Part shown: in pieces, positions 1 through 11,791 of the stretch
Layout of the letters: each line of letters begins with the position of its first letter
How positions within the stretch are numbered: the first letter of the stretch is position 1
Assembly (NCBI GenBank): GCA_036852015.1
Contig: JAANDG010000127.1
Span: forward strand, 236,881 to 300,880
DNA: 64,000 nt
Source of the DNA: Pelodera strongyloides
Taxonomy: Eukaryota > Nematoda > Chromadorea > Rhabditida > Rhabditidae
Direction: 5' to 3'
Notes under the pieces: generated by a model
What the model saw: only the letters and a program-made list of their open reading frames with translations
Told to the model about the DNA's origin: nothing
The model's database searches: none
Position numbers and translations under genes: made by a program

Positions 1-1723
1 TCAAGGGGGTTGAAATTCAGTTTTTGCTTATGACATGTTCCGCAGAGGTCCTGAGCAATGCGACGAGTTCTAAATGACAAATTCCTCGACGTCTTCGGGC
101 TAGGGTTCGCCCACATGTATGTTAATTACTGTAGTTTTTGATTGGTACTGTAATACTAACCGCCAGGACAATAAGTGCCGCGAGATGTTGCAAGTGCATC
201 AAAAGAAGCTATGCACTATGCAGTGCAGGGTAGATTTTCAAAACTATTACATCTATGAGGCTAATATCTATGAACATCACCATATACAACTGTTGTTAAT
301 TTTTCATTTTCATTTGTCATTACTGCAGCCGGAAAATCTCACATTGCTCCATTTTGCTCCGGTTTAATTGCCGTCATTGTTGAAGGCACTTTGGCTTACC
401 TTATAAAGGATAATTGCTATTTGATAATTACATTACACAATATTTATTAACACATTAAAATGGTATGATGAATGTGGACAATTATGACAATTGACCTAAA
501 GAATAACTTCAAATTTATATAGTAACACTAGAGCTCAATTTTTCATTCGTATTATTACTAGCATAAAATGTTCAATATTTTAAAAGGCTGGCTTTAGGAA
601 TACATGTGGAATCGTGACCATATCTGTACTAATTTTTTTTAGTAATTTATCAATATGAACTTTATTTCAAATAGAAAATCAAATAAAACAGAGAATATAA
701 AAAATATGTCCTCTCAAACTCTATAAATGAAAAATAAATAAATAAAAAGCTGATAATATTTTCAAAGATGTTCTATGGAGTTATGTGTATGTGGGACGAG
801 TGGACTTTTTTGATCAGACTAAAAATGATTCGAAAATCACGCGTTTGATGAGAACAGCTCCTGCCCGCTTACACCGTATTTGCATAAATTGAATATTGTG
901 TAATAGAGTGTAATAGGTCCTCATGCACTGCATATACAGCAACAAACTCGCAAACTACAAACAAATTTATCAACTAGAAACTACATACAAGGTAGACATG
1001 TACACGGCCGCGACTTATTGAGTATCCCTTATTTATGTAATGAAATTTTTTCTGCTACTGTGCATAGTGCGCCAAACCACTCGGATTTTCGGATTTTCAC
1101 TTGGATATACTATAATTGTGCCAATGCCACAATGTATCATTTTCTATTTACTAATTAATCTTATTCAGCTTGTTTTATTCTGTATGATACCTTGCTTTAT
1201 TATGTATGATGTCTGATCTTGACCTTGTTTACTAAGGCTGTAAGTAGATGGTCATCTTATTAGGGACCAATTTGTATGTCCTTTCTCTTTATTACTCTGA
1301 CTTTTTGTTCGTTTGTGTGATTTCGTAATCTTCACCGCCGCATGGTGTTTTCGCGCCAATTTCTCGCCGCGCGCCATCATCTATTTTCTCAGTTGTTGTG
1401 TAATATGACTTTTTGTTCGTTTGTGTGATTTCGTAATCTTCACCGCCGCATGGTGTTTTCGCGCCAATTTCTCGCCGTGCGCAACTTTCTCATTTTCATT
1501 GTCAGTCATTACCCACACACAAATTATAGCACAGTAACACATCAACTCAAAACAGCCCTTTTTATTTAGCGCTGAACAATATTACATCACACAATCATTA
1601 CTCAGCGAGTGATCCATGAGAAATGAAAAATAGTAACTTTTCTTGCAAATTGGAGTAAAATATACATTTGGCAATTAGTTAACGGGTCTTTAAAACGATC
1701 GATGTGAGATTCGAAGCGGGAAT
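1..1723. other. Repeat-bearing spacer, no gene seen
   Basis: No exon with convincing coding similarity was found on either strand. Bases 1-115 are a diverged copy of the stretch at 35797-35925, a dispersed repeat of unknown class. A segment of about 76 bp at 1298-1373 is directly repeated at 1406-1481 with few changes. The rest is AT-rich. The 3' untranslated region of the minus-strand gene ending at 1724 should lie at the right side of this interval. Confidence 0.6.
1298..1481. repeat. Direct repeat, about 76 bp, two copies
   Basis: The block starting TGACTTTTTGTTCG and ending TTTCTCGCCG occurs at 1298-1373 and again at 1406-1481, separated by about 32 bp. The copies are nearly identical, which suggests a recent local duplication. 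No open frame or structural RNA was recognised. Confidence 0.85.
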
Positions 1724-4700
1724 CTATTCTTCGCCTTCGGGCACTGTGGTGGTAGTGGTAGGTGGGCTGGTGCTGGTAGGTGGGCTGGTGCTGGTAGGTG
1801 GGCTGGTGCTCATGGGCTCTTCCGATGTGGTCACAGGTATGGTCGTTGTAGGAACCGAAACGTCATCGAGAGTCCATTGCAATTTGAAACTGAAATAAAT
1901 GTGTGAAGAACTGCATAAGAACCCAAAACAAGAAACACATATTATTGCTGAGGAATATGTACAGCTCGGTTTTATAGTCAAAATTAAGTATTCCTTCGGG
2001 TTTAACAAAGCGAAATAACCTTTTCCTAAACATGACCCTTTAGGAGCCTTACAGTGACAAAGAATTCTTGTATGAGAAGTTGATGCGAAACCATTTGCAA
2101 ATTTTTGCTGCCTTTTCTAGCTGCTGACAAATTTTTAAATAGCCGCTAGTTTGGACAATAGACAATAGCAACCAACAAATCAACTTTTCTTTCGGGTATA
2201 AAAATGCGTACTGTAAAATATTTCCAGCAGTCAAATCAAGTGGATTTAGAGTTCCGGCCGCCTCAGTCGAGTTAACTCTCCAAGCCGCATTCGCAATTGG
2301 TTTTACGGTAGTGGCGTAATAGTTTTGCACACGCAATTTCACATAAAAGCCCTGAAAATAGCTAAGTTTTCAAAGGGAAATACCGGCCGGTTTTTGAAAC
2401 GTATCTCACATACCAGCATTCTTATGCATTTATGCTAAAAGGGGTCTATTGGGGTCTATTTTTTATTCAAATTTATGCTCATTTGCATATGAAAAGCATT
2501 ATAAAGCAGGGAGTACTCGATGCGTTTCAAAAACCGGCCGGTATTTCTCTTTAAGCATTTTGGTTGGTGTACTTATAATGAGTGCCGTGCAATTTCTGAA
2601 ACATGATGTTGCTTCTTTCGTACTATGGCGAGCTGAGGCCAGTCCCAATAAAATTTACCGCTGGGGTAGGTTACCGGCGCCCCCTGTTTAGCGTGCTCTC
2701 TCGGCTTTTACTCGCAGCCTGTCAAAAGCAGGGGAAGCGGGAGAGCTTGCTAAGCAGAATACGCTTATAACCTACCCCAGCGGTAAGTTTTATTGGAACT
2801 GGTTCATGTTTCAGCGTGAATAGAGGACAACAGACGCTGATCACATCTGTGGCCGTATGCACTAACACTGGGAGCCTTCCCGGTTGGGAAACTTGTCTCT
2901 GCTTGTCGTTTAGTTGCGTGATCCATATTCATCTCTCACCTCCCACTGGGAGGCTGGGAGCAAATTCCCTGTGTTCATGCATAGGAGCACTGGGCGTTGG
3001 GACCAGGGATAAAACATCTTATTGGCAACAAAAACATGTTAGCTTACGGCGAATTCCCAGCTACCGACTTGTAACTGTTGAGCATTATTCCACCCGCCGT
3101 ACACAGCTGGAGTGTCAAAAGTGATTGTGTTCATGTTGGGCTGAACAAAAATAAGGTTAAAGCGAAGTACCTTTGAAACACATCGAGCACACCAGCATTC
3201 TTAGCGGCCTATGCAAACGACCATAAATTAGAATAAAAATCGCGTTAAAATCGGGCAACTTAGCATAAATACGTAAGAAATCAGTTGTCCATGGTGCGTT
3301 TCAAAAACCGGCTGGTATTTCGCTTTAACGACGCATGAATGAATACACTCTCCAAAAATATGTTTCAAATGACACGGACATACACGTAAATTGACAGCTA
3401 CGGACGGACGAACAGACACACGCACGACAAGTTTCGGCAGCCAAGAGCATGTACCTGAGTGCCGAGGTTGATCCATGCGGCGGTCTCACAAGTGTTGGGA
3501 TCCGCGGTTTCACTAAACAAATAACCATTTATACTTTCCGTGACCGCGGTTACTTACGTTGTCACAATAGGACCTCTTATTATGAATTACATGTGACACA
3601 GTGTTACATCACTATTCTTTGTTTATCCAGAAAGTTATACTTTGACTAACAATGAGTATCTATTTCGACAATGACTTGCCCCCAAGTATTGTCGAAAAAT
3701 ATAAGTGTTTTTGTACTTTTGTCATATAAGTAAATGTAAAGAAAGTGTAGTTTGCTCACTTTGTAGCTCTTTCAATGCATATTGCAGTTAGAGGGTAGCA
3801 CTTTATGCCGAAAGCGGCCAAGCTTGAACATGGTGACCCATCTTCCAGATTGCCATTCAATTCTAGAGATTGGAGCTCCACTGTGATATGGAAGCATATC
3901 GCTGTGCCAGCTAGGAGGAGAAACTATAAAGTCAATTATCAATTTGTGTATTGGAAAAAAGAACCGCAATATGAGCTTGAAAATGCGTTTCTGAGTATAA
4001 AAAATGCGTTGTGTACTAAAATGCCTCTTGGTATTGTTGGAATCAGTGTTGACATACTCTAGTAGGTTTTCAACTCACAAGCAGTACACCCAAATTTTTT
4101 TTTTTTTCGTGGGCCTTTAATCAATAATATAATGTTTGCTTCCGGAGGGTGGGTTCAGCAATTGAACATAATATCCTCCCCCAACCATGTGCTCTAGCTA
4201 AGCTTGGATAATAACTGCAATTTAAATACTAACCAGGGCGCTCGTCCATAACGCCGGGCACTTCATATCTAAAAAAGGTAAGATAAAGATGCAAGAAATA
4301 ACAAAGTTATATTGTACGAAAATTCGAGAAAATCTGTACAAAACACAGCGAGTGACGTGAAAATACACTATTAAAGGGAGGGGCCCATGAGAACTACGGT
4401 ACCTGGTCGAACTGTTTAGCATAGAATATCTCTGCGAGTTCTAGATGCAAATTTATGCGGTTTTCACAGTAATATTTCTGAGATACCGGACATTGTGCGT
4501 ATGTAAATTGAAGAAGTTCTTTTTCTCGTGGGCCTCTCCCTTTAATAAAATTAAACAAAAAAAATTGAGGAACATTAAAGCACAGTAATAAAAGGACTCA
4601 TCGATCAGGAGAGTAAAAGAGCATTTCCGGAAAGAAAGTGAATTGCAAAATAATAAAATCAACTCAATATCGTGACCGAATTCGATTCGAACAAGCTTTC

Positions 4701-7700
4701 GCTCGGAAACTATCCCTGTATATTAACATTCAGTTGCACATCATAAGGTTTAGTAATATTTTATTTTTATACTCAGTTTCTCAGATTAACATAATTTAGA
4801 GAAAAGTAACTTTGGAGAAATCTTCAGAGTGACACTTTATCCACACACGCACTGGTGATTAGCTCTGAAATGGTTGAAGGGATTGAAAAGTGGTTGTTCA
4901 TTTATTATTGTTTCTTGTAATTCTAGTCCTAGACCCTCCCACATTCATCGATTTAGCACATTCACGATAATAACCATAATAAATAATAATAATAATAATA
5001 ATTATCCGTGGGTTCATTATAAGATTCAAACATATAGGGTGCGTTCGGGATGCTCTTTCCTAAAGGAAAACGTGCTAATTTCCCGTTCGGGATGGACATT
5101 TCCAAAAGATTCTAATGCTTAGAGAAAGCCCAAAATACAGTATGAATTAACATGGAAAATGCAAACTTTCGCATGCAAATTCATATTGTATTTTGAGCTT
5201 TCTCCAAGCATTAGAACTTTTTGGAAATGTCCATCCCGAACGAGGAAATTTCATGTTTTCCTTTCCGAAAGAGCATCCCATAATAGCAAGAAACCATACC
5301 GAGTTTTTACAGAAATCCGACGTGACACTTGGGATTCCGCCCTTGTAAACTGCCATTCGTACTTTGTCGAAACTGACTCCCGAGAAGAATGGGTAGTCCG
5401 TGCCCTTCTGATTAAGCAGCTCGATACCGGTTCCCTTTGGATACGTTTTATCGTCGCTGAAATGTGGAACATCCAATTTTGATCATTTTTATTTCCATAG
5501 TACTTTAGCTTTAGCACTCGACACTTCCCAGAAGCAGTACTCTTGCAGCCACTTTTTGATCTCTTTAACAAATGAAACATGGGCGATTTGTTGTGACCCA
5601 ATCCCACTCACAAGCCTGTCGATATATGCAAATAATCAATGCCAACTCGCCCTTGTGGTTTTAAAGTGCATGTCGCGTCATCATAGTGGGCCGCGTCGGT
5701 GATGAAGGCTCCATTGAGATTGTTTCCACAGGAACCGAACCACCAACCTCTGAATACAATAGGAAACATATTATTGATGGTGACAACATTATAATTGCTT
5801 CCTTTCATATGAATTCCAAAGCAAGGAGCTCCCTCGCTCATACATCATATCCTTTAGCCCGTTTGCTACTCGATATTAGTAGAAATTTTGTACTATGAGA
5901 GACTCAAAGAAACTCAATAATTCATCTTTCAATTCGACTAATTATTTTGTGGAAAAAAACATTGAAATTAATGAAAAAAGGGTCACGAAGTCTAGGAACA
6001 TACCCTATAGCGTGAGCATCGTCGATCGGGCTATTGTAATCACTTCCCCCGTATTTTAACACGTCACAAGCCTCCACAGGGAACACATTTGGGTCCTGGT
6101 TCCATTCATTTACCGTGGAGAACGGCGCACTGAAATAAAGGTGATTTCGCGGCTGCGAAGAAATATTTGGGAGACAATCTATGACATTTTGAAGACTTAT
6201 ATTTAAGATGCGCTGGAATTCTCATATCTCAAAACCCCTGAGAACAAGCCTCCTTGTGTGTATAAAAGTAGATCTTGTTTGGTAGGGCAGAGCGGACTGC
6301 GGGGACCCTTTCGGGAATCTCTGAACGAAGTCCCAGTTTTAGCCTTGTAAGAGAACTCACCCAATATCAGAGAATCCGGTTCCACTGTTTTTAATGGCGA
6401 GTCCTTTATTATCTGACGATGTCGCGGTCAGTTTGTAATGAGTAGTCGCGTCCGAAATCTGAACAACTCAATTTGTTTGCGCTTTTTTTCAAAGAAGGTC
6501 GAACTTAGTATCGACCAAGTACAATGGGTCATGGTGTTTCCCACGAAAAAAGTACGAGTACTGATTTTCAACTATTCGCAAAAGACGTTGTGCGTTGCAG
6601 CTTGCCGGGAGCATGTTTACATATAAAAAAAGTTGCGGCAACTCCTAGGTTCTGAGTGCAGACGGTGGAAGCATTAGGTCTAAATATACCCTAAAGTTGG
6701 TGTACAGTTGCTTGAACTGGCTGCTTCCACCGCAACATGTCTCAATGAGGAGCGAATACCTGCAAATAAAAAAAGTTCATATAGCCAAATAAAGTTATTT
6801 GACATTTGATACATTGACCGTAGGTAGGAATAGGGTTAAACTATAAATGAACAAATCCGTGTGGAATATGTGTGCAGTAGTCCACCCAAGCTTAGTTTTT
6901 GTTTCATTTGAAACTGGCTATTTTTAGCTTCTTTATGGCCTCTCCATGTATGCCATTCGCATTTGCGAAAATGACAAATGCCTGTCCATGATCGAGTCAA
7001 TGTAAATGACAAGGTCTCGCAGCGATTTTGAATCTAGTACAGATCTGTTTCAAAATAGTACGGATCTATTTTAAACAGTACGGAACTATTTCAAAATAGT
7101 ACGGATCTATTTCAAATAGTACGGATCTGATACACTTTCGCTACAGGACCATGTCAAATGCGTTATTCGCACGGGTTGCGGTAGGTATTTGGTATTTGAC
7201 ATTCATGTAAAATGGCCTGAACACGGACATGCATTTGTCATTTTCGCAAGTTTGAATCGCAAACATGGACAGGCCATTACTAATTAACTTTTATAGTATA
7301 GTACAGTTAGTAAACTTTTGTATATTAGAAATTTGGTCAAAGTGATCAAATTGATTCATGAAAGGGGAAAATTTTAAAACAAAAACCTACGCTGTGTCCC
7401 CATTGGTCAACGTGTACATGTTGTCTAAGCCCAGCCAAAAGTTATTCTCCAGCCCTGGTTTACCAAGCACGTTTTTGTACTCGGAAACATTAGAATGCTC
7501 GAATTTGACTGTATCTTTCGCTGATCGACTGAAATTATCGGTTAGTCTATTTTTATTTTAATCTCGTGTAGAAAAGTGGGGGTAAATTCTTGCTGTCTAC
7601 TTTGTGAAACTTGTAGAGAAAAGAATATCCTATGTGTCATCAACTTTGATGTCCGTCGGTTCCGGCACCAAATCTTAGGATACATATTCAGTGACAAAAT

Positions 7701-8321
7701 TAATCGACGTCAGTTTGTAAGGTTACGCTGTAATGTATTCTTATGTATGAAAGGCACTGTAGATTATGACAGCCATATATTGCGCCAGAAGGATATCTCC
7801 GCCAGAGGTGCCTTTCTAATACGTCAAGGTTCAAAATGCAGAAACAGTGAGCGCACTTGTGTGAAACGTTTGCAACGTATCTTGAAAAATCATGAAATAA
7901 GATTCGACTTCGCTTGCTCAATACTGGTCTCCGATTCTCCTCTTATAGCCTCGTAGATATTCTAATTTCCGTTTTGTTCACACAAATCAAAGACCAAGTA
8001 AATTCTTCTCCTTTATATAGTAAGATTAGCCCGTATTCTCGGGTCGACGGGAATGTTCCGTTTGGGAAATCCTTTGTATGCAAATTTCTCGAATATCTAG
8101 ACTAGCTGGAGGAAAAATTTGCATACGAATGAGCTCCCAAACGGAACATTCCCGTCGACCCGAGAATACGGGCTATTACCTCTGTATGAACGTGTACGCT
8201 CCATTTATCGTTCCAAACTGGCAGTAGACGTCCACGAGGGTGTCGTTGATGAGAATCTGCTTAACGCCGTCCACTCTCTTATCGCCCACGTACTCGTCAC
8301 AGTCGCGCTCCGTTATCGGTT
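1724..8321 (-). CDS. Secreted-type fibrinogen-domain protein, 5' end not found
   Basis: Nine phase-consistent exons: 8180-8321, 7391-7528, 6690-6759, 6361-6458, 6004-6129, 5612-5749, 5300-5456, 2212-2351 and 1724-1889 (stop at 1724-1726), about 390 residues. The first seven exons encode a fibrinogen C-terminal (FReD) fold. Seen signatures are DCDEYV at its start, NNFWLGLDN, HYKL, FSTVNEWNQD, then GGWWFGSC-NNLNG and KVRMAVY near its end. Such domains usually bind glycans or proteins outside the cell. A short module beginning GFYVKL follows, then a Thr/Pro/Ser tail with three SPPTST repeats, which is probably O-glycosylated. The last two exons match the neighbour at 8968-11791 in position and phase. 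The first exon found starts after a weak TTTTTTGAG acceptor, so a signal-peptide exon upstream is still missing. The start is unresolved and the ligand is unknown. Confidence 0.75.
1741..1812. repeat. In-frame 18-bp coding repeat
   Basis: About three tandem 18-bp units (GGTGGGCTGGTGCTGGTA on the plus strand) lie in the last exon of the fibrinogen-domain gene. On the coding strand they give repeated SPPTST. The repeat keeps frame, so copy-number change would lengthen the Thr/Pro tail without breaking the protein. Confidence 0.9.
2371..2554. mobile_element. MITE-like element, CCGGCCGG family, copy a
   Basis: Terminal inverted repeats of about 35 bp (consensus TTAAAGCGAAATACCGGCCG followed by GTTTTTGAAACGCATC) face each other around an AT-rich core containing ATGCTCATTTGCATAT. 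There is no coding capacity. The left edge lies about 20 bp from a splice acceptor of the fibrinogen-domain gene. Related copies lie at 3157, 8622, 24893, 29918, 59568 and 63963. Confidence 0.85.
3157..3328. mobile_element. MITE-like element, CCGGCCGG family, copy b
   Basis: It starts TTAAAGCGAAGTACC and ends in the inverted form CCGGCTGGTATTTCGCTTTAA. The core belongs to a second subtype (AAATTAGAATAAAAA then CATAAATACGTAAGAAAT) shared with the copies at 24893 and 29918. It lies in the long intron 2352-5299 of the fibrinogen-domain gene. Confidence 0.85.
4390..4497. repeat. Dispersed repeat starting GGTACCTGG
   Basis: A segment of about 108 bp (GGTACCTGGTCGAACTGTTT ... TTCTGAGATACCGGACAT) closely resembles both arms of the inverted element at 25087-25452 and a fragment inside the acid-phosphatase pseudogene near 34450-34515. 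It appears to be a solo arm of an unnamed non-autonomous element. Confidence 0.7.
5036..5283. mobile_element. Long hairpin element, about 248 bp
   Basis: The left half (TGCGTTCGGGATGCTCTTTC ...) is the near-perfect reverse complement of the right half (... GAAAGAGCATCCC). The whole segment would fold as one hairpin with a short loop. Its right edge lies about 15 bp from the donor of exon 5300-5456. It is non-coding; the open frames across it on both strands are artefacts of the symmetry. Confidence 0.8.
6934..7277. mobile_element. Inverted-repeat element with internal 22-bp tandem array
   Basis: The ends ATGGCC...TTTGCGAAAATGACAAATGC (left) and GCATTTGTCATTTTCGCAAG...GGCCAT (right) are inverted copies. 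Between them, at about 7030-7133, a unit of about 20-24 bp (AGTACGGATCTATTTCAAAAT) repeats five to six times. The element sits in the intron between exons 7391-7528 and 6690-6759 of the fibrinogen-domain gene. Confidence 0.75.
7788..7925 (+). repeat. Dispersed CCGCCTGAGGCG-family repeat, diverged copy
   Basis: It contains GCCAGAAGGATATCTCCGCC and, further on, ACTTGTGTGAAACGTTTGCA. These match in inverted orientation the copy at 20865-20978, and more loosely those at 12370, 30895 and 57953. The class is unknown and no open frame is conserved among the copies. Confidence 0.6.
8029..8173. mobile_element. Hairpin element, 145 bp
   Basis: About 37-bp arms (GCCCGTATTCTCGGGTCGAC GGGAATGTTCCGTTTGGGA and its reverse complement) flank a core of about 70 bp. 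The right arm ends seven bases from the donor of exon 8180-8321, so the hairpin lies in the first part of that intron on the coding (minus) strand. Confidence 0.8.
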
Positions 8322-8621
8322 CTCAAAAAACTTCCAATTAGCGTGCTCATGACTTGTGCGAAGCGAGGTCGTGCGGACTTGATACGACTTGTAGGATAGC
8401 ATGAAGATACGAACAGGCTGTCGCCGGCCACCTCGCATACCTACTGCGTGATTTTCTTTGCGCACAGGAAGCAGTAACATTATGAGGCTCTGTATATCCA
8501 AACAATAAATTACAATACATAGGAAATGATTCTGTACGTAAAGGCTCACTAAAAAATACGCCCCACCCCCCTCTACTTGTTTATGTTAATCATATATTAT
8601 ATAAACATAAACCATGGATAT

Positions 8622-8804
8622 TTAAAGCGAAATACCGGCCGATTTTTATAAGCGCATCTCAAGGACTTGCATTCCTATGCATTTATGCAAAGTGGGGTCG
8701 AATTGGGGTCTAGTTTTTATTCTAATTTTTACTAATTGCATATGCTGCAAAAGCAAGCAGGTGCACGCGATGCGTTTCAAAAACCGGACGATATTTCGCT
8801 TTAA
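8622..8804. mobile_element. MITE-like element, CCGGCCGG family, copy c
   Basis: It starts TTAAAGCGAAATACCGGCCG and ends ATATTTCGCTTTAA, with the core subtype shared with copies a and f. It lies between the two tandem secreted-protein genes, in the interval where the missing first exon of the fibrinogen-domain gene would be expected. Confidence 0.85.
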
Positions 8805-8967
8805 AGCTACCACCGTCATCTTTCTGTAAAGGCAAGTTCTCGTGAGCGACATCCGGAGGCAAAATGACTTTGTTAGAAATATACCCACCTATATCGAACA
8901 CTGGGAGCTTACCACTGGGACCTTACCACCTTACGATTTTGTCTCGTTATAACTCACTGAAGAAGTA

Positions 8968-11791
8968 CTAACCAGGTGTTGTGGTAAGTTCGGTTGTAAC
9001 TTCTTCGGTGGTTCCAGTAAACTGGGTTGTTGGAATAGTAGTAGTAGTTGGAACGGCTGGTGTTGGTGGCGCTGGCAGGTCACCGGTGGCACGCCAAGCA
9101 ATTGAGAACCTAAAGCTCGTATAGGTTTTAAAGCACTAATTCGCAATTTACGCGCATTGCTTGAAACTTATTATGTTTAAGTTTCTTGTGAAATTGATGA
9201 TAATAAACTCTGTTTCAAGGATTGAAAAGGTGGGGAGAAATAAATGTCCCATAATACAGTATCTGAGTCCTCTCTCTCTTGGTGCAGAAAGGTGCACGCT
9301 CTTGAAGCGTAAAACAAGTAAAAAAAATTTCAGACACAAAAATCTCACAAGGTAGGCTCGACGAGGTCGCGCGGATGCGAAAAATACTCAAAATTGTTCG
9401 GGTTTTGTCCATTATCAAATTGATTTGTGTACTCGTCGATGATTTCTCCGGTTGATGCCAAAGTGGCGGTGACTTGGATGCTGAAGCCCTGGAAATGAGA
9501 AACTCGGGTCATCCTCTGCTGGTAGGGGAATACATAGCCTCATCAGAAAGAGAGAGAGAGAGAGAGGGCAGAGAGAGAGGCAGACAAGAAGAAATGAAAA
9601 AGACGAGAGGGGCAAATCAGAGACAGCGAGTTACAGACAGGGAGAGGGAGAGGGAGTGGTAGAAGATAATAACAATCATTTGAATTCGTTCATAAGGTTA
9701 TAAATAAAAAGACCTCATAGAGTGTTGCGTCGTCTGTTACGGGATACTCTGTGGGATTGGTCCATGCGCCGTACTTTGAGCCGAGCTGAAATGAGGAAGT
9801 GAATCCTTACTTTCCTGTCATTAATTGTGGGGGTACATCATACCTACTCGGAGGAGAGCCATTTATGCTTGAATGCACTTTCCTCAGTGATATGTTAAAA
9901 GGCATGAACAAAAAGGGACAATAAATGAAACATATATACCTGAAAATCAATCGCGCTGGCATTTGTCGTGACCTGACCAAGGTCAACTGGTTGATCAGGG
10001 CATGTTGTTCCACTGAAAAAAAGAAGACATTTTTTAAGAATTTACATCTCCTAACATGAACCGTTACTCGCTCTCATGGTAGATCTTCCGTCTACCTTTG
10101 GCAGCAAGAAACATCTAACTTGTTGTTGTTCTGTCTTTGTCCCTACCTGTCCATGGTTGAATATGGGTGATTTAAAATACACTGAGGAGACCACTTTTGA
10201 AACACATAGATTGAAACCGATCATCATAATCACAGACTTAGGCCTAAGCCTAAGCCTAAGCCTAATTCTAAGCCTTTCCGATTTCATGTCATCTTCTACT
10301 CATACCTTCCGAGGATGACACACAACTTGAGTTGTATGTCGCACTGTTGTCCCAGATTCCAATAGGCTGAGCAATGTGTTCCGTTGAGTAGGAATCCCTG
10401 TCCATTGTCGAAGCGACGCAGAAGGATCTCAAGGTTGTACTTGGCCAAGGAACACTGAAAGAACATACCTTGTTACTTGGAATTACTATAAGTACTGTAA
10501 GTTCCAGTAATGACGGGAACACTTTTATGTACCAGAATAACTGTTCCCCCTCTCACAGTTGGGCCGGAAAGGCCCTCGGTGGAAACGATAGCATGCTTGC
10601 TTTTTACTTGCTGTGGTAAAGCACCCGGTCTCTGATTGGATGAGGTTTCTTATGTTTGTCGGTCACAAAGGTGCTGAATGTGCATGGGACACATGTTGCC
10701 TACTATCTTTTTCATATACATAGCATACGACGAGTTCTACTTTATACAGTACTAATATTACTTCGCCTGTAACTTCAAGAAATTTGCTCTTTTTCCGGAA
10801 ATACATGAGTATACCTTGACAAAACATCGGGTGCAAATTCTTCTGCATTAGGTACATATTTATCATAATGCATACATCATGTTATGTACACATGCAATTT
10901 GTATGATAACAATTTACAACCATGTTTATAAACACAATAAAAATTACCGTAACAAAGAGTAGGACAACAAAAAGTTGCCGCATGCTGGAATACAGTAGCC
11001 GAGTAGTTCAGAGGTCGGCGGATTGAAATAATCTCCAAATCAATTTTCTTTGTATTGTGTGTGTTGCGTGGAATAAAGAAGCCGGAAAAATTTCGGAAGC
11101 CGCTACTGTGCCATAAAATCAAGTTGTTATCAGGGTGTGTCGGGCAATAGAACATTTAACTGATAATAAATTCATCCAGCCATTCATTACTTGAACATAA
11201 AAGCTGAAAAGAAGAGTAATAGCCGGGAAACAAACACTTTGGGAAATTTATGTATCTGATAAATATATCATAAAAATTTATTGACGTCAGTTGTTGCAAA
11301 TTTGAAGCAATCAGTAGTTATTCCAATCATTAGTACCCGCAGTAAATCTAGGGACCAGACAAAACCTTAGGGAAAAATCTCACTACGGCTTGGTGACGTT
11401 ATTTACTTACAATTCGATTTTCACTTGAACATTCTTCTAGGGGTCGGGACCGTGTAGAAAATTCGTGGTGTAGTCTTGCTCCGATACTCCAAAGTGAAAA
11501 CAACACTGAGGTTTAGTACATTTATTTGTCACAGTTTCGGCATGCAGTTTCTATAACAATTTGAACTATTGACGTATCTATATTTTTACTCCAGTGTTGA
11601 GTTTTTGAAAATATTTTTCGTTTATCGTCACGGCTCGGCGCATTCTCCAACTTGAGGTCTGTAACATATAGTCCTAAGTTATTTGTTTTGTAATTATCTT
11701 AGTATATAAAGAACAAAGGTGTAAAGGAGTGCCAATCCTTCACAGAGATGATCCCAGATGCAACAAGTAGCCACGTCGACAGCAGCAACAT
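8968..11791 (-). CDS. Secreted Notch-ligand-N-terminus-like (MNNL/C2) protein
   Basis: Six phase-consistent exons: 11744-11791, 10306-10454, 9940-10012, 9714-9785, 9388-9488 and 8968-9109 (stop 8968-8970), 194 residues. Exon 1 alone encodes a 16-residue hydrophobic signal peptide (MLLLSTWLLVASGIIS). Residues about 17-65 read LEILLRRFDNGQGFLLNG...C...CDIQLKLCV, the cysteine and aromatic pattern that opens Delta/Jagged-type ligands. A later GFSIQVTATL...FSIAW segment resembles the C2-like half of the same region. No DSL or EGF repeat follows. The protein ends in a Thr/Pro tail of about 38 residues and has no transmembrane segment. The last two exons match the fibrinogen-domain neighbour in phase. 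MNNL similarity is my reading of the motif and needs a profile search. Exon 1 could be wrong, but its phase fits. Confidence 0.7.
9547..9658. repeat. GA-rich simple repeat
   Basis: A (GA)n tract with interruptions (about 9547-9575, and AGGGAGAGGGAGAGGGAG near 9637) lies in the intron between exons 9714-9785 and 9388-9488 of the MNNL-like gene. Open frames through it are low complexity. Confidence 0.85.
10237..10275. repeat. Interstitial telomeric repeat (CCTAAG units)
   Basis: Four near-perfect GCCTAA units plus degenerate ones lie about 30 bp inside the intron after exon 10306-10454. TTAGGC is the nematode telomere unit. On the coding (minus) strand it reads TTAGGC. A second array lies at 17277-17338. 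Confidence 0.9.
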
